A stretch of 64,000 bases of DNA from Nemertoderma westbladi (taxonomy: Eukaryota > Xenacoelomorpha > Nemertodermatida > Nemertodermatidae): NCBI GenBank assembly GCA_032718475.1, contig JAUCBJ010008100.1:1-64000 (forward strand). The letters run 5' to 3'. The notes below the pieces were generated by a model. It saw nothing but the letters and a program-made list of their open reading frames with translations, made no database searches and was not told the origin of the DNA. A program made the translations under genes and the position numbers. Below, piece by piece: positions 22,705 to 32,399 of this stretch. Position 1 is the stretch's first letter; each line of letters opens with the position of its first letter.

Positions 22705-23853
22705 TGTTCGCGCTTTTAGACCTTTAGCAGTTTAACCTGCCAATTTTAGGTGTCCTCTTGTTTATAAATCGACTTTAGCCTATAACAATTATTTAATGCA
22801 TATGAAGTAACATTAGCCGAAGCCAGTCTGTGCGCGATCATTCACCCACAGTTAAGGGAGACTGGATTCGGATGCTTTGAAGGGATTGCGGTGCAGACCT
22901 ACGGTATTATTCGATTGATCGTTACTATATAATCTCTGACAATATTATTCACTTTCGGGGAAATATTAACAGTTCCTTTAGGACGTGGCGCTTTAAGTAT
23001 AAAACAGAGTTATGACTTATACTAAACACAACGAGATGGCTACTGATTTTCGTAAATGGCGCATTCTTTAGGAGATGCTTTATTATCTGTCACACTGCTG
23101 CATACGACTTCACACTGCTGCACACTGATCTGCCGACCGTCACTGAATTTGATCATATATAATGAGGATAGCAACTGACACATGTAGGGATTATGAAATA
23201 GCATTTAATGCACACTAAAACCACTGTAATGTAAGTCGCAATTGCTACCGGTAACAGGTCCCTCTTACCTTCAGTAATCAAGAAGATTGGGGTTTTATGA
23301 TTATTTATCGATATTCTCCAAATATAACAACATATCCAACAACATATAACAATTAATAACCGACAGTAAACAGAAGTAAAATAATGCGGTGAAATCAGTT
23401 CAGCAGTTTGAGTTGGGTTGTGACCATTGCAATATGGACTGTTAATAGATTTACGTTCCTATAATCAAAGCCGTCTAATGTTTGGCTAAAGTCTGAAACT
23501 TACAGAAATTTCCAAGCCGATGTTCTGAGGCTCAGGAAAAGGTAAACAAAGACCGTAATGCATTGCGCGGTCTTCCGTAGGCTTCTGTCCAAGATAAAAT
23601 GAAAATCGCTCTGATTGGCTGAGCGAGCTGAATAAAGAGGTTCCACATCGACAGGAAATCAGCTGACAGATTTCGTCATCTGAACTACCATCCTTTAGAG
23701 TATTTGGCGTATTGCGGCATAAAATGGCTTGTTATGTCCGCTAAAACACCTACAGGGTACATTGCGGAGAAAATGGCTTGTTATGTCCGCTAAAACAACT
23801 AAACAGTTCATTGCGGAGAAAAATGACTGGTTATATCCGCAAAAGCTTTTACA
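22705..23853 (-). repeat. Outer element, 3' LTR
   Basis: 1149 bases, TGTTCGCGC...GCTTTTACA on the plus strand, nearly identical to 53215-55203 once that copy's MITE is removed. At its U3 start (23715-23845) a unit of about 48 bases (GCGGAGAAAATGGCTTGTTA type, followed by TGTCCGCTAAAAC) is repeated three times. The inner LTRs share the two ends and the U3/R core (23000 region against 26430 region), but not these repeats. Confidence 0.95.
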
Positions 23854-23861
23854 CCGCTCCC
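23854..23861 (-). promoter_or_regulatory. Polypurine tract of outer element
   Basis: The minus strand reads GGGAGCGG directly before the 3' LTR, identical to the tract before the inner element's 3' LTR at 35639-35646. In LTR elements this tract primes plus-strand DNA synthesis. It fixes the transcription direction of the outer element as leftward. Confidence 0.8.
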
Positions 23862-23931
23862 AGAAAATGGGATTTAATTCTATAAAATATAAAAAATCAC
23901 AGTTTCTAAAATATAAAAATACTCTAAACAG

Positions 23932-25523
23932 TTAGTCTTTCTTACGCGGACGGCGTTTACTCAGTTTTTTGAGGCTAGCAAGAGTCCTTTTCTCTTTGGG
24001 GCAAGCCACTTTACTAGGAAACTATAACTCCTGGGTGAAGGGTGCAATACAATTGCATCGGAAGGTTTAGGATTACGGTCGGTGTATCCGCTGGTCGAGG
24101 TACCCGGTTGATCGATATCAATCTCAGTGGAGCGAGGTCGAACAACCTTCAGAGCGCGTTTCAGTACAGCAGCTCTTACTGGTCCCTGACGAGTCGTTTG
24201 CACAAGAGCGGTAGGTGGACCGTGAGTAGTGAGAAATTTCCTCGGTTTGATGGTTCTTTCTAACTCGCGTTCTCGGGCTCTATATTCATAGGGTCGTCTA
24301 TGAACTTCCTGTAGCTCTGGATGCGAGTTGATGAACAAATTGCCATATTCCGGATCTTGACGAATGAAGTTGATCAAGTTATAGGAATTAAGATCGTTGG
24401 GATTAATGTTCCTGAGATATTTACGAACAAATTTGGTTGAAATACTCTCGCCAACACGCTTCATTAGTTCGTAACTCGGTGTGCGAGATTTTTGTTCAAC
24501 AGACGCGAATAGATAAGGGTGGAATGCATAAACTCCTTCATAGGCACGTCCAGGGTAATAGCGATGACGTGACTCACAATGTAAATCCGCATTCGCTTCC
24601 CAGGCTCTGATGTAGCGTAGGGTAATCATTTCATCTACGCTTTCCAGATCGCGGTTGAAAGGGCAATCAAAACTTCATGTCCTTTAAACTGACAATGATG
24701 GCATTGAGTCATAAATTGGGGGCAGACTGCGAAAATGTGCAAGTTATTGAGTCTACAATACGCACAATAGATCTCCATCGTAGGCTGTTCATGGAAGTAG
24801 GAGCAGGGTACGTTGGAGTCTACAGGGGTGAAATGGTCTCGAGATGCGCATAATCGGCAACGTTTCCTAGAGACATAATTGGCATGCCGATAATCGTACA
24901 CAGTGAGACATTGTGGACCCTGATACCATTCTAGGACGTAGTCGTTGTCACTGCTCCGAGGTGCGGTGGGCTGAATCTCCTCGGATTCTAAGCATATTGG
25001 TTCGTCTTCCAATTGCATAGCTGAGGTAGGTGTGGCTGTCTCCTCAAGCGAACCCAGTGTCTGAACTTCCACGATAGAATAACCCATGGGGATTCGAGGT
25101 CTTTGTATAACAGAGGAATGTAAGTTCTGTATACAAACGTCTTTGAAAATGGCGAATCCAGCGCTGTCTAACTTCTCAGCTGCTGAGTCTCTTAGGCTGA
25201 GCTTGGTCAGAGTGCGGTCCTTGAACTGACTATCAACGTTACGGAACGGAGTCAGAAAGCGGCTGAAGCATTCGAAGCGAATGAATTTATTGTGTTCATC
25301 TGGCTTGGCGAGTTTGGTTCCAAGTATTAAGGGAAGGGCGCGTATAGTACGACTGCACACATCGGCTAGCCAACCAGCAAGTGCGGCGTTTTCAAAGATC
25401 GTGTATATAGCTAAGGAGGGACGAAGTGGAACACTCATGAAGCTATACACGACGCCAGGTGCGGTCAATGGTCCGTCAAAGTATAATCGAGAATAATGAT
25501 CTCCATATACTTGTTGATAGTTG
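23932..25523 (-). pseudogene. Outer element ORF3, distal part: Cys-rich segment and basic tail
   Basis: Continuation of the post-pol coding region after the inner element. The first frame (25468-24635, 277 codons, open upstream into the junction) begins with a hydrophobic-rich segment around LRPSLAIYTIFENAALAGWLA. Residues about 195-265 then hold a cluster of Cys pairs (CRLC, CSYFH, CAYC, CPQF, CHHC) suggesting one or more bound zinc ions. The second frame (24629-23961, 222 codons) is open upstream of its first Met, so a single frameshift near 24660-24680 separates them. Its C terminus is rich in Arg/Lys. In an alternative frame it ends KKLSKRRPRKKD at 23932. I recognise no family. An RNA- or DNA-binding role is possible from the zinc and basic segments, but this is inference. 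Confidence 0.7.
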
Positions 25524-25528
25524 ATAGG
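25524..25528. repeat. Target-site duplication of inner BEL element, left
   Basis: ATAGG, repeated at 36854-36858. The outer element's ORF3 region continues across these points. Confidence 0.93.
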
Positions 25529-26728
25529 TGTAAAAGCTTTTGCTGAATTGTCCGGTTATTTTTCCTTATTTTTCCCGTAAAATACTCTGTAGTTGGTTTA
25601 CCAGGCATAAAAAGGCCGTGTCCTTGCTGTACTGGTGTTTTAGCGGACATAAAAGCTATTTCTTCTGTATTTGTACTTTAGAGGACATAATCCGTAATTC
25701 CGTGACGTAAAAGCTCGATACTCTTGAAAACAGTGTCGCTACCATGACGACGGCTAGCAGCTGATATTGCCACGTCGACGTTTCTTTGTTTCTTTGTTCT
25801 CTCGTTGTTCAGGTTGACCAATCAGAGCGTTTGTTGTCTCTGTGTTGGAGGTGTATACAGAAACTCAGTAGTTCAGTGTTATGTTTTTGCCCAGAGCCTA
25901 AGAACCGGCTTTTGGCACCTCCGTGTTTTCAGTTTTTAGTCTTACACTAGTAGGCTTAATTATAAGGACATATATCCGTTATCAAACTGATGTCTGATGT
26001 CTGATGTCTGCATACTGCAGTACTGCATACTGTGTAACACTGTGCATACTTTTATATTGTTATACTGCTATTTACTGTCAGTTCTTCATAATATGGTTGA
26101 TGAATTATTATATTTGGAATAACGACAAATAACCCCGAAAACCCAATATTCTTGATATACCGAAGGTAAGAGAGAAAGGTTACAGATAAATGATTGCGAC
26201 CTATGTTGAGTGGTTTGAAGTGAATCTAATGTTATTTGATAGACCCTACATGATTCGGTCCGTGTTCCTTTTATATGTGACTAAAATCAGTGAAGATCGG
26301 CAGATCAGTGTGCAGTATTGTGCAGCATTGTGTATGAGTGAGACTGATAACGAAGCATTTCCTAAAGAATGCGCCATATATGTGAATTCTAACTAAGCCA
26401 TATCGTTGTGAGTAGTTTAAGTCATAACTCTGTTTATATAGATAGAGCGCCACGTCCTAAAGGAACTGTTAATATTTCCCGAAGGTGAATAATATTGTCA
26501 GAGATTATATAATACTGTCAGTCGAATAATACATTAGGCTTACATAGCAATAAAATTAAGCCGTCGAACCCAATCTCCCGGGTATATCCAGCGGGTGAAT
26601 GATCGCGCACAGATTGGTTTCGACTAGTGTAGTGAATTAAATACTTGTCATAGACTAAAGGTGATTTATTATCTAGAAGACATCCTAATTTGGCGGGTTA
26701 AACTGCCAAAGGTCTGAAAGCGCGAACA
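25529..26728 (+). repeat. Inner element, 5' LTR
   Basis: Starts TGTAAAAGC and ends GCGCGAACA. It contains a CCAAT-type box (around 25837), a TATA-like TTTATATAGA (26433-26442) and an AATAAA signal (26549-26554), consistent with U3-R-U5 order. A 68-codon open frame at 26190-26396 recurs in the 3' LTR only because the LTRs are copies. Confidence 0.95.
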
Positions 26729-27079
26729 ATAACGGATATTTAGTCTGTATTGCAGTGTAGGCATTAAATACAGTTTAATATTGTTCTGGTAAGAACAATA
26801 ACGGATATTGCTTCTTTATTGCAGTAAGCAATAAAGTTGAAAGTACCGGTCAACCGGTAAACCTGAACAGTCCATCTGTAGGTCAGTAGGACCAACTGCC
26901 AGAACCGGTACTGCCGTATAAGTACATTAGTATTATTCGACTTGATTGTTGTATACCGGTAGGCTGTTTAAGAGATTAGGGACTGTACACCCCTTGTTTC
27001 TTTTGGAGCTTACTTATTTCTGTCAGTTTTATTTGTTAGTAGGCCAGTATTGAACAGAAGGCGTGTAAACCTGATCAGA

Positions 27080-27655
27080 TTGTACAGACGATTGTAGGCT
27101 GAGCTGTTGTCTGATTGCTGTTAAGTCTGAACGAATTGCAGTGTGTGTAGATCATCTGTCCGATTAAGTACGGTTAGGAAGTAGGGGCAGCGAATGCTGT
27201 AAGGTAAACCCCCAACTAAAGAATAAGTCGTACTACTGGGTTAGAACGCATACTCCCTAATCATTTCGGAGTCTGCATGTCCTGTAGTTTATTTAGGCTT
27301 GAGAGTAGTCTGCCATCGTTTAGTCTGTACTTTGTTTGTGTAAGTCTGTACGGGTAGCGTATAATTTTATTTAGATAATTTGTAGGCTGGATAATTGTCT
27401 GGCTGTTATTAGGTCTGAACGGATTGCAGTGTGTGTAGATCACTTGTCCGATTAAGTACGGTTAGGAAGTAGGGGCAGCGAACGCTGTAAGGTAAACCCC
27501 TAACTAAAGAATAAGTCGCACTACTGGGTTAGAGCGCATACTCCCTAATCATTTCGGAGTCTGCATGTCCTGTAGTTTGTTTAGGCTTGATAGTAGTCTG
27601 TCAGTGTTCGGTCTGCATTTTGTTTGAGTAGTTTGTACGCGTAGCGTAATATTTA
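27080..27655. repeat. 288-bp tandem duplication in the inner leader
   Basis: Two copies, recognisable by GTGTGTGTAG at 27141 and 27429 and by GGTTAGGAAGTAGGGGCAGC in both. The corresponding outer region (about 52670-52930) has a single copy. Confidence 0.85.
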
Positions 27656-28595
27656 TTATTCAGAGTTTATGCGATTATTCGCAACATTCATATTCCCCAA
27701 GTTTGTTCCTACAGTAATTGTGTTTGTTATACATACCGTTATAGTTAAATTAACCCCGGTACTACACGGGCTGCTTGGCGTAGGTAAAGACTGGTGATTT
27801 TGTGCACCGGTCACTCCAGCAGATGCCATGGTTCTTTTAGCTGTTCAAGTATAGGTAACTACTGATTATCTGTTGTACAAGTACTCGTACCTAATTTAGG
27901 GTTTAGTGTACAGTGCTTTCCGAAAGTAATTATTGTAGGCATTATATTTGTGTTGTAAAGTGGTTGATAGGCACCTTCGATTAGCTCTATTAACTTCTAG
28001 GTAGGAACACTCCGTGATACATAACGTAGAACCTATAGCGATATGGCCATAGGTCGTCAGGCGGTGGTATTTTCCTATCTAGACAGCGCAGTGTATTTAA
28101 TACTACGTATTATTTCAAATACCGCAGTACCCTGTCCGTTGTAATAACCAGATTTCTAACCCTTTGTTAGGCTGGTTTGTAGACTTCTTGTAAAATTACC
28201 CTAAAAATTCGTATTTTGTGTTTTTGTAAATTTTTATGTTTATTTAGAGATTGTAATCCCAACCCGAATTGTACGTAATTTGTAGTATTAAGTAACTTAG
28301 GTAAATTAGAATTATTTGTTTTAGTGTCCTATAAGTAACACTTCACTGAAAGCGCACCGCTTTGTGTAGTGATTACTCCCCAGAAATAATAACATTTATT
28401 TCAACATTGACAAAACCCGTTAAACGGGTATATATATATTATAAATCAACTCAAACGATTTATAAATAGTAGGCCTGCCATAAAACCATTAGGTCTCAAT
28501 ATCAGTTGGACTACTGTTCAAATAACGGTAATAAAGTAAGTAAAGTAACAAAGTAACCCTAAAGTTCAGAAATTCAATTATTTAAAATAATTGAT

Positions 28596-28833
28596 ATACC
28601 GGTATTTACGATAGGCCTATTATCTTTATTTCTGTAAATTTAGGCTGAAATTATACCGGTACTTGTAATTAATTCTAGTCCAGAATTATATATACTACAA
28701 ATTGTAAGCTGTATACCGGTATTCCCGATAGGCCTATTATATATTTATATATATTTGTGCTAAAATTATACCGGTATTCTGAGATAAACCTAGTCTGTAA
28801 TAATACTTATATATACTATAAGCATACCGGTAT
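28596..28833. promoter_or_regulatory. Array of five ATACCGGTAT palindromes, inner copy
   Basis: Palindromes at 28596, 28653 (ending TAC), 28713, 28768 and 28824, spaced 55-60 bases, with related AGGCCTATTA and TATATATATAC flanks. They lie 140-375 bases upstream of the gag start. The outer copy has the same arrangement, so the sites are probably functional as protein-binding sites or through DNA/RNA structure. No factor can be named with confidence. Confidence 0.7.
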
Positions 28834-28970
28834 TCTAATATATTATATATATATCACGCTACACTGAGTAGCAGTATCGGTAATTAATTACTAGGCTAGC
28901 AGTTAATACTGAATTACTAGACTTGCTTAGACTGTAATATAGCAGTAGGCATTCAACTGTACAAACAAAA

Positions 28971-31900
28971 ATGTCTGACACAAAACGGGCACTGTCAGAT
29001 AGTCTTTTGGAAGGTGTTAGAATCAGCCTTAGACTTGGACAGGGTCTTGAAAGGAAGATGGCAGAGGCAATGGCAACAGCAGAAGCGAAAAGAAAGGCGG
29101 CAGAGGCAATGGCAACAGTAGAAGCGGAAAGAAAGATAGAGACACCTGTACTCCCAGAACCTGCCTATAAATTCCCTTTGTACAGTACTAAACTACCTGT
29201 GCCCAGTAGGACTGTTCCCGAGTCCGAACCCATCCTGGACGCCGAGCGAGATATTAAGAATTTATCGCCCGTCGTCTCTCGCTCGCCCGCTACAACGTTG
29301 GCGACTCCCGCTTCGGCGGTTGAGTGGGTAGCTGAGGGACGACGGGAGATGCGTCTCCTGCTCGAGCAGCTGAGGGAACACTGTTTGTGCTCCTCTCAGC
29401 AGGTCCGGGAAATGGAAGAGACTGTTCAGCAGCTCAAGGGAACAGTAAGGGAAAGTAGGTTAGAGTTGCAAAAGGTGCAGCAAAGTATCGCGTTAGAATG
29501 CGATAAATTAGTGAACATACAAAGGGGTATAACACCACCCCCTGTAACAATGTGTCAACCCGTTAGGTCTGAAGTATTTCATGCGCAAGGTGTGGAGCCT
29601 ACACGCATCTATACTGCTAGTGAAGTAGAAACTCCTATAGTAAACCCTATTCAGGGTAATTATAAACCTGTTGATAATAATATTCCATATAGACCTGATC
29701 ATAATCCGAGAAATTTATATACCGATAATTCTATATTCAATTATACGATGGCTCAAGAAAGTTTTACGCGTCAAATGGCTAGAACCGAAGCCCGGCAAGC
29801 GGTAAAGGTGGGAGAGATCGTCAAGTTCAATGGAGATGAGATGAAATGGTTACCTTTTAATGAATATTATAAAGATAACATACAGAACTCTGTACTATCT
29901 AACGGAGAGAAACTTAGATTCCTCATCGAATGTTTGGAAGGACCTCCCAAGTCAATGGCGTTAAAATTTATTGGACATCCAGATGGATTAAGACAAGTTT
30001 GGGATACACTAAACATCAGGTATGGTAATAGGACTAACATAGCTAGGTATTTATATGCGAAATTAATGGCGCCCCGAAAGTTTCTTAGCAGCGGGATTAT
30101 AGAGTTTTCCGATGAGATTCAGGAGATCTGTAGACAACTAGATTGGTTAGGTAAGTCTCATGAATACCAGAATTCTATGGTTGTAGGAGCCTTAGCATCT
30201 ACTTTGCCCAAGGGTGGAGTAGGTACACGCTGGGACAAGAAGGTGTTATATATGATGGAACAACAACAACGAGACCCTACCATGGCTGATCTCATGTCAT
30301 TCCTGGATAGCGAGGTGAAATTACAGCTCATAAAGCAGTCCAGAGAGAAGACAGCGGAAAGTAAGGTAAGTGAGAAACCCGTTTCTAGGAGAAGGGTAAC
30401 ACCAGTATGTTATACCGACGACGGTGAAAGCCAAACTTCTCAAGGAGAGGACAGCGGGAAAGACACTGACAGATCTTATTATGTCAATAAAATGCCTAAA
30501 GATCAGGTAAGTAAATCCGAGTCTCGACCCAATGACAGAAGGGAACCGGTACAAAAAACCCTTCCTACGTCTCCTAAAAGAATTCAGGTGAGAAAGCCCG
30601 AGGAAAGAACAAGTGTGCACCACATAGCACAGGTTAAAGTAAGTAACATCAAGCCGAAATGTGTGCTGTGCTACGGGCCCCACCGTTTAAATGTGTGTGA
30701 TAAATTCCTGAGGAAATCACTTGAGGATAGACGTGAAGTCATGTGGGATAAGCGGTTGTGTTATATTTGCCTCAGACGAGGACACCAACGGCGAACCTGT
30801 AACTCCGACGCAAGGTGTGCAAAGTGCGGCGCAAAACATCATATCTTGTTGCACATGGAATTCGAACGAAACAGCCCGAGTCAGGTAAGTGAGTCCGAAC
30901 TACATGTCCAATTCAGTGATGTGAACGACACTGATCAATCTGAGATGGAAGGATTCTATACGGACGAGTTCTCCGACCAAAACGAATCCTGTTACCTAAT
31001 AAACACCACCGCAGTGTATCGAGCACTCGTGTATGAGAAAGACACAGACAGCGACCTTACCTTAACTACTTCCGATCAACAACCATCTTGGAAAGCGCCA
31101 ACTTCCAATATAGGAATCCGAGAATTTCCTGTAGTCCAGTTACGGGTCCACGGACCTCAGAAGAGCTATATAGTGAACGCCCTCCTGGACTCCGGTAGCA
31201 CAGGAACATTCATCGATAGGGAACTAGCCGAAGTCATCTTTGCTGGACAACCCAAGTTCCGAACCAAGCTAAACCTGTCAGGGATCATGCAGGTTTGGAA
31301 TTCTACTGTAGCTGCCGACTATTATATATGTGAGTTGTCCACCCCCCAAGACGAACTAGGAGAACATAGCATAAGGTCAGTGAAAATGGTGGCTATAAAG
31401 AACTTCGCTACTACTCAAGCAGACCTTTATAATTGGGACGAGGATGAGAGCATCCAACATCTTAACATACCTCGATTCCAGACTGATTATCCTGGAGTGC
31501 AAATACTCATCGGCCAAAACGCGCATGAGGCGCTGGAGACATTAGAGAAACGGCCTGCTCAACCGCAGCCACTACAGACCTATGCGGTAAGAACTAGAGT
31601 AGGTTGGTACCTTACTGGACCTTCCCGTAGAACGCTCAGGGAAAGAATGCTTCAAGATCGCGTCTGCCAGGTGAGTGAATGGGAAGATGATACTAGTGAG
31701 GGAGACGACCCAACTGAGGGAACACCACACTCCTCAGATAATGACAATCTTAGCTCCAATGTAGATCAATGGAAATATTGCCCCAAGAAGTTTAATCCAA
31801 CGGACATCGCTTCCAGAGGAGCAACTCCTCAAGAACTGACAGATACTACAGACCGATTAGGTGAACCCGACTTCCTGAGTAAGGAGAATGAATGGCCTCC

Positions 31901-32399
31901 CCATCTTACTCCGACTGAGATTATACCAGCCAAGGGAGCGGAGAAAGTCGAACCTGAAACCCGGACGTGTGGATCGGAGTTATTTGAACCCGGGATAGAT
32001 CTGTCGGTATTACATGTTGCCAGGGACGACGCTGTGGATCTGGGCCTCCCCACCGCGAGTGGATCCTTCATGAAGATCAGAGAGAGCGATTGGAGCTCTG
32101 GAACATCAGACGTCTCGCAGGGACTCTCACCTCTCCTGCAGAGAGCGACGGACCACTATAGCTCCTGGAATCGGCTTTGTGACGCCGTCATATACTTTGA
32201 GCGATGTTTCTATCGTCACTATTCCAGGACGAAGAGGAAACCTGGAATTGTATTCAGGATGCAGCGACTCAATCACCCAGTCGGTCGTTTGTGTTTATCG
32301 GAAGGGAATGGAGGACTCTCCGGAAACTGTGGAAGGCAAGATTCTCTTCCCACGACCACCTCCCTAATCCTTCAAACATCTAGGGACTCCATAACGTAA
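28971..32399 (+). CDS. Inner BEL Gag-protease fusion ORF lacking RT and integrase
   Basis: One intact frame of 1142 codons. Residues 1-60 match the outer Gag start (SDTKRALSDSLLE) and a shortened Ala/Glu-rich repeat. About 130-200 is a predicted coiled coil. About 270-490 is the BEL Gag core (DUF1759 type, KFNGDEMKWLPFNEYY ... KLRFLIECLEGPPKSMAL). Zinc knuckles follow at about 595-630 (CYICLRRGHQRRTC, then CAKCGAKHHILLH), then the aspartic protease site ALLDSGSTGTFI (about 740, DUF1758 type). After about residue 925 the frame jumps to the RNase H-proximal linker (RGATPQELTD), and later to the last 60 residues of integrase (KPGIVF...). RT, most of RNase H and the integrase core are gone. At least three large deletions all keep the frame. 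The start Met is shared with the outer copy. Confidence 0.88.
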   Translation: MSDTKRALSDSLLEGVRISLRLGQGLERKMAEAMATAEAKRKAAEAMATVEAERKIETPVLPEPAYKFPLYSTKLPVPSRTVPESEPILDAERDIKNLSPVVSRSPATTLATPASAVEWVAEGRREMRLLLEQLREHCLCSSQQVREMEETVQQLKGTVRESRLELQKVQQSIALECDKLVNIQRGITPPPVTMCQPVRSEVFHAQGVEPTRIYTASEVETPIVNPIQGNYKPVDNNIPYRPDHNPRNLYTDNSIFNYTMAQESFTRQMARTEARQAVKVGEIVKFNGDEMKWLPFNEYYKDNIQNSVLSNGEKLRFLIECLEGPPKSMALKFIGHPDGLRQVWDTLNIRYGNRTNIARYLYAKLMAPRKFLSSGIIEFSDEIQEICRQLDWLGKSHEYQNSMVVGALASTLPKGGVGTRWDKKVLYMMEQQQRDPTMADLMSFLDSEVKLQLIKQSREKTAESKVSEKPVSRRRVTPVCYTDDGESQTSQGEDSGKDTDRSYYVNKMPKDQVSKSESRPNDRREPVQKTLPTSPKRIQVRKPEERTSVHHIAQVKVSNIKPKCVLCYGPHRLNVCDKFLRKSLEDRREVMWDKRLCYICLRRGHQRRTCNSDARCAKCGAKHHILLHMEFERNSPSQVSESELHVQFSDVNDTDQSEMEGFYTDEFSDQNESCYLINTTAVYRALVYEKDTDSDLTLTTSDQQPSWKAPTSNIGIREFPVVQLRVHGPQKSYIVNALLDSGSTGTFIDRELAEVIFAGQPKFRTKLNLSGIMQVWNSTVAADYYICELSTPQDELGEHSIRSVKMVAIKNFATTQADLYNWDEDESIQHLNIPRFQTDYPGVQILIGQNAHEALETLEKRPAQPQPLQTYAVRTRVGWYLTGPSRRTLRERMLQDRVCQVSEWEDDTSEGDDPTEGTPHSSDNDNLSSNVDQWKYCPKKFNPTDIASRGATPQELTDTTDRLGEPDFLSKENEWPPHLTPTEIIPAKGAEKVEPETRTCGSELFEPGIDLSVLHVARDDAVDLGLPTASGSFMKIRESDWSSGTSDVSQGLSPLLQRATDHYSSWNRLCDAVIYFERCFYRHYSRTKRKPGIVFRMQRLNHPVGRLCLSEGNGGLSGNCGRQDSLPTTTSLILQTSRDSIT

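Larger units (their letters stand above)
26729..28970 (+). other. Inner element 5' leader
   Basis: Noncoding leader of 2.2 kb between the LTR and the gag start. It has a tandem duplication with a period of 288 bases (about 27080-27655) that the outer copy has only once. It also has a short repeat of AACAATAACGGATATT (26725 and 26793), and the ATACCGGTAT array at its 3' end. No primer-binding site starting TGG lies at the LTR edge, so the primer tRNA is unknown. Confidence 0.75.

Noticed and set aside
26190-26396. 68-codon frame duplicated identically at 36315-36521
   Set aside because: It lies within the LTRs; identity reflects LTR copying, and it is not maintained in the outer LTRs.
22705-26728. 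Polinton/Maverick or DNA-virus-like element with 1.2-kb terminal inverted repeats around unknown genes
   Set aside because: TG...CA ends, ATGCC and ATAGG 5-bp duplications and purine tracts next to 3' LTRs show opposed LTRs of two nested BEL elements. No DNA polymerase B, packaging ATPase or protease of Polinton type is present.
31740-32240. Inner gag-pro junctions as spliced introns in a reverse-transcribed RNA
   Set aside because: The outer copy does not have GT at the corresponding left junctions. Short shared bases at the joins fit ordinary deletions or template switching better.
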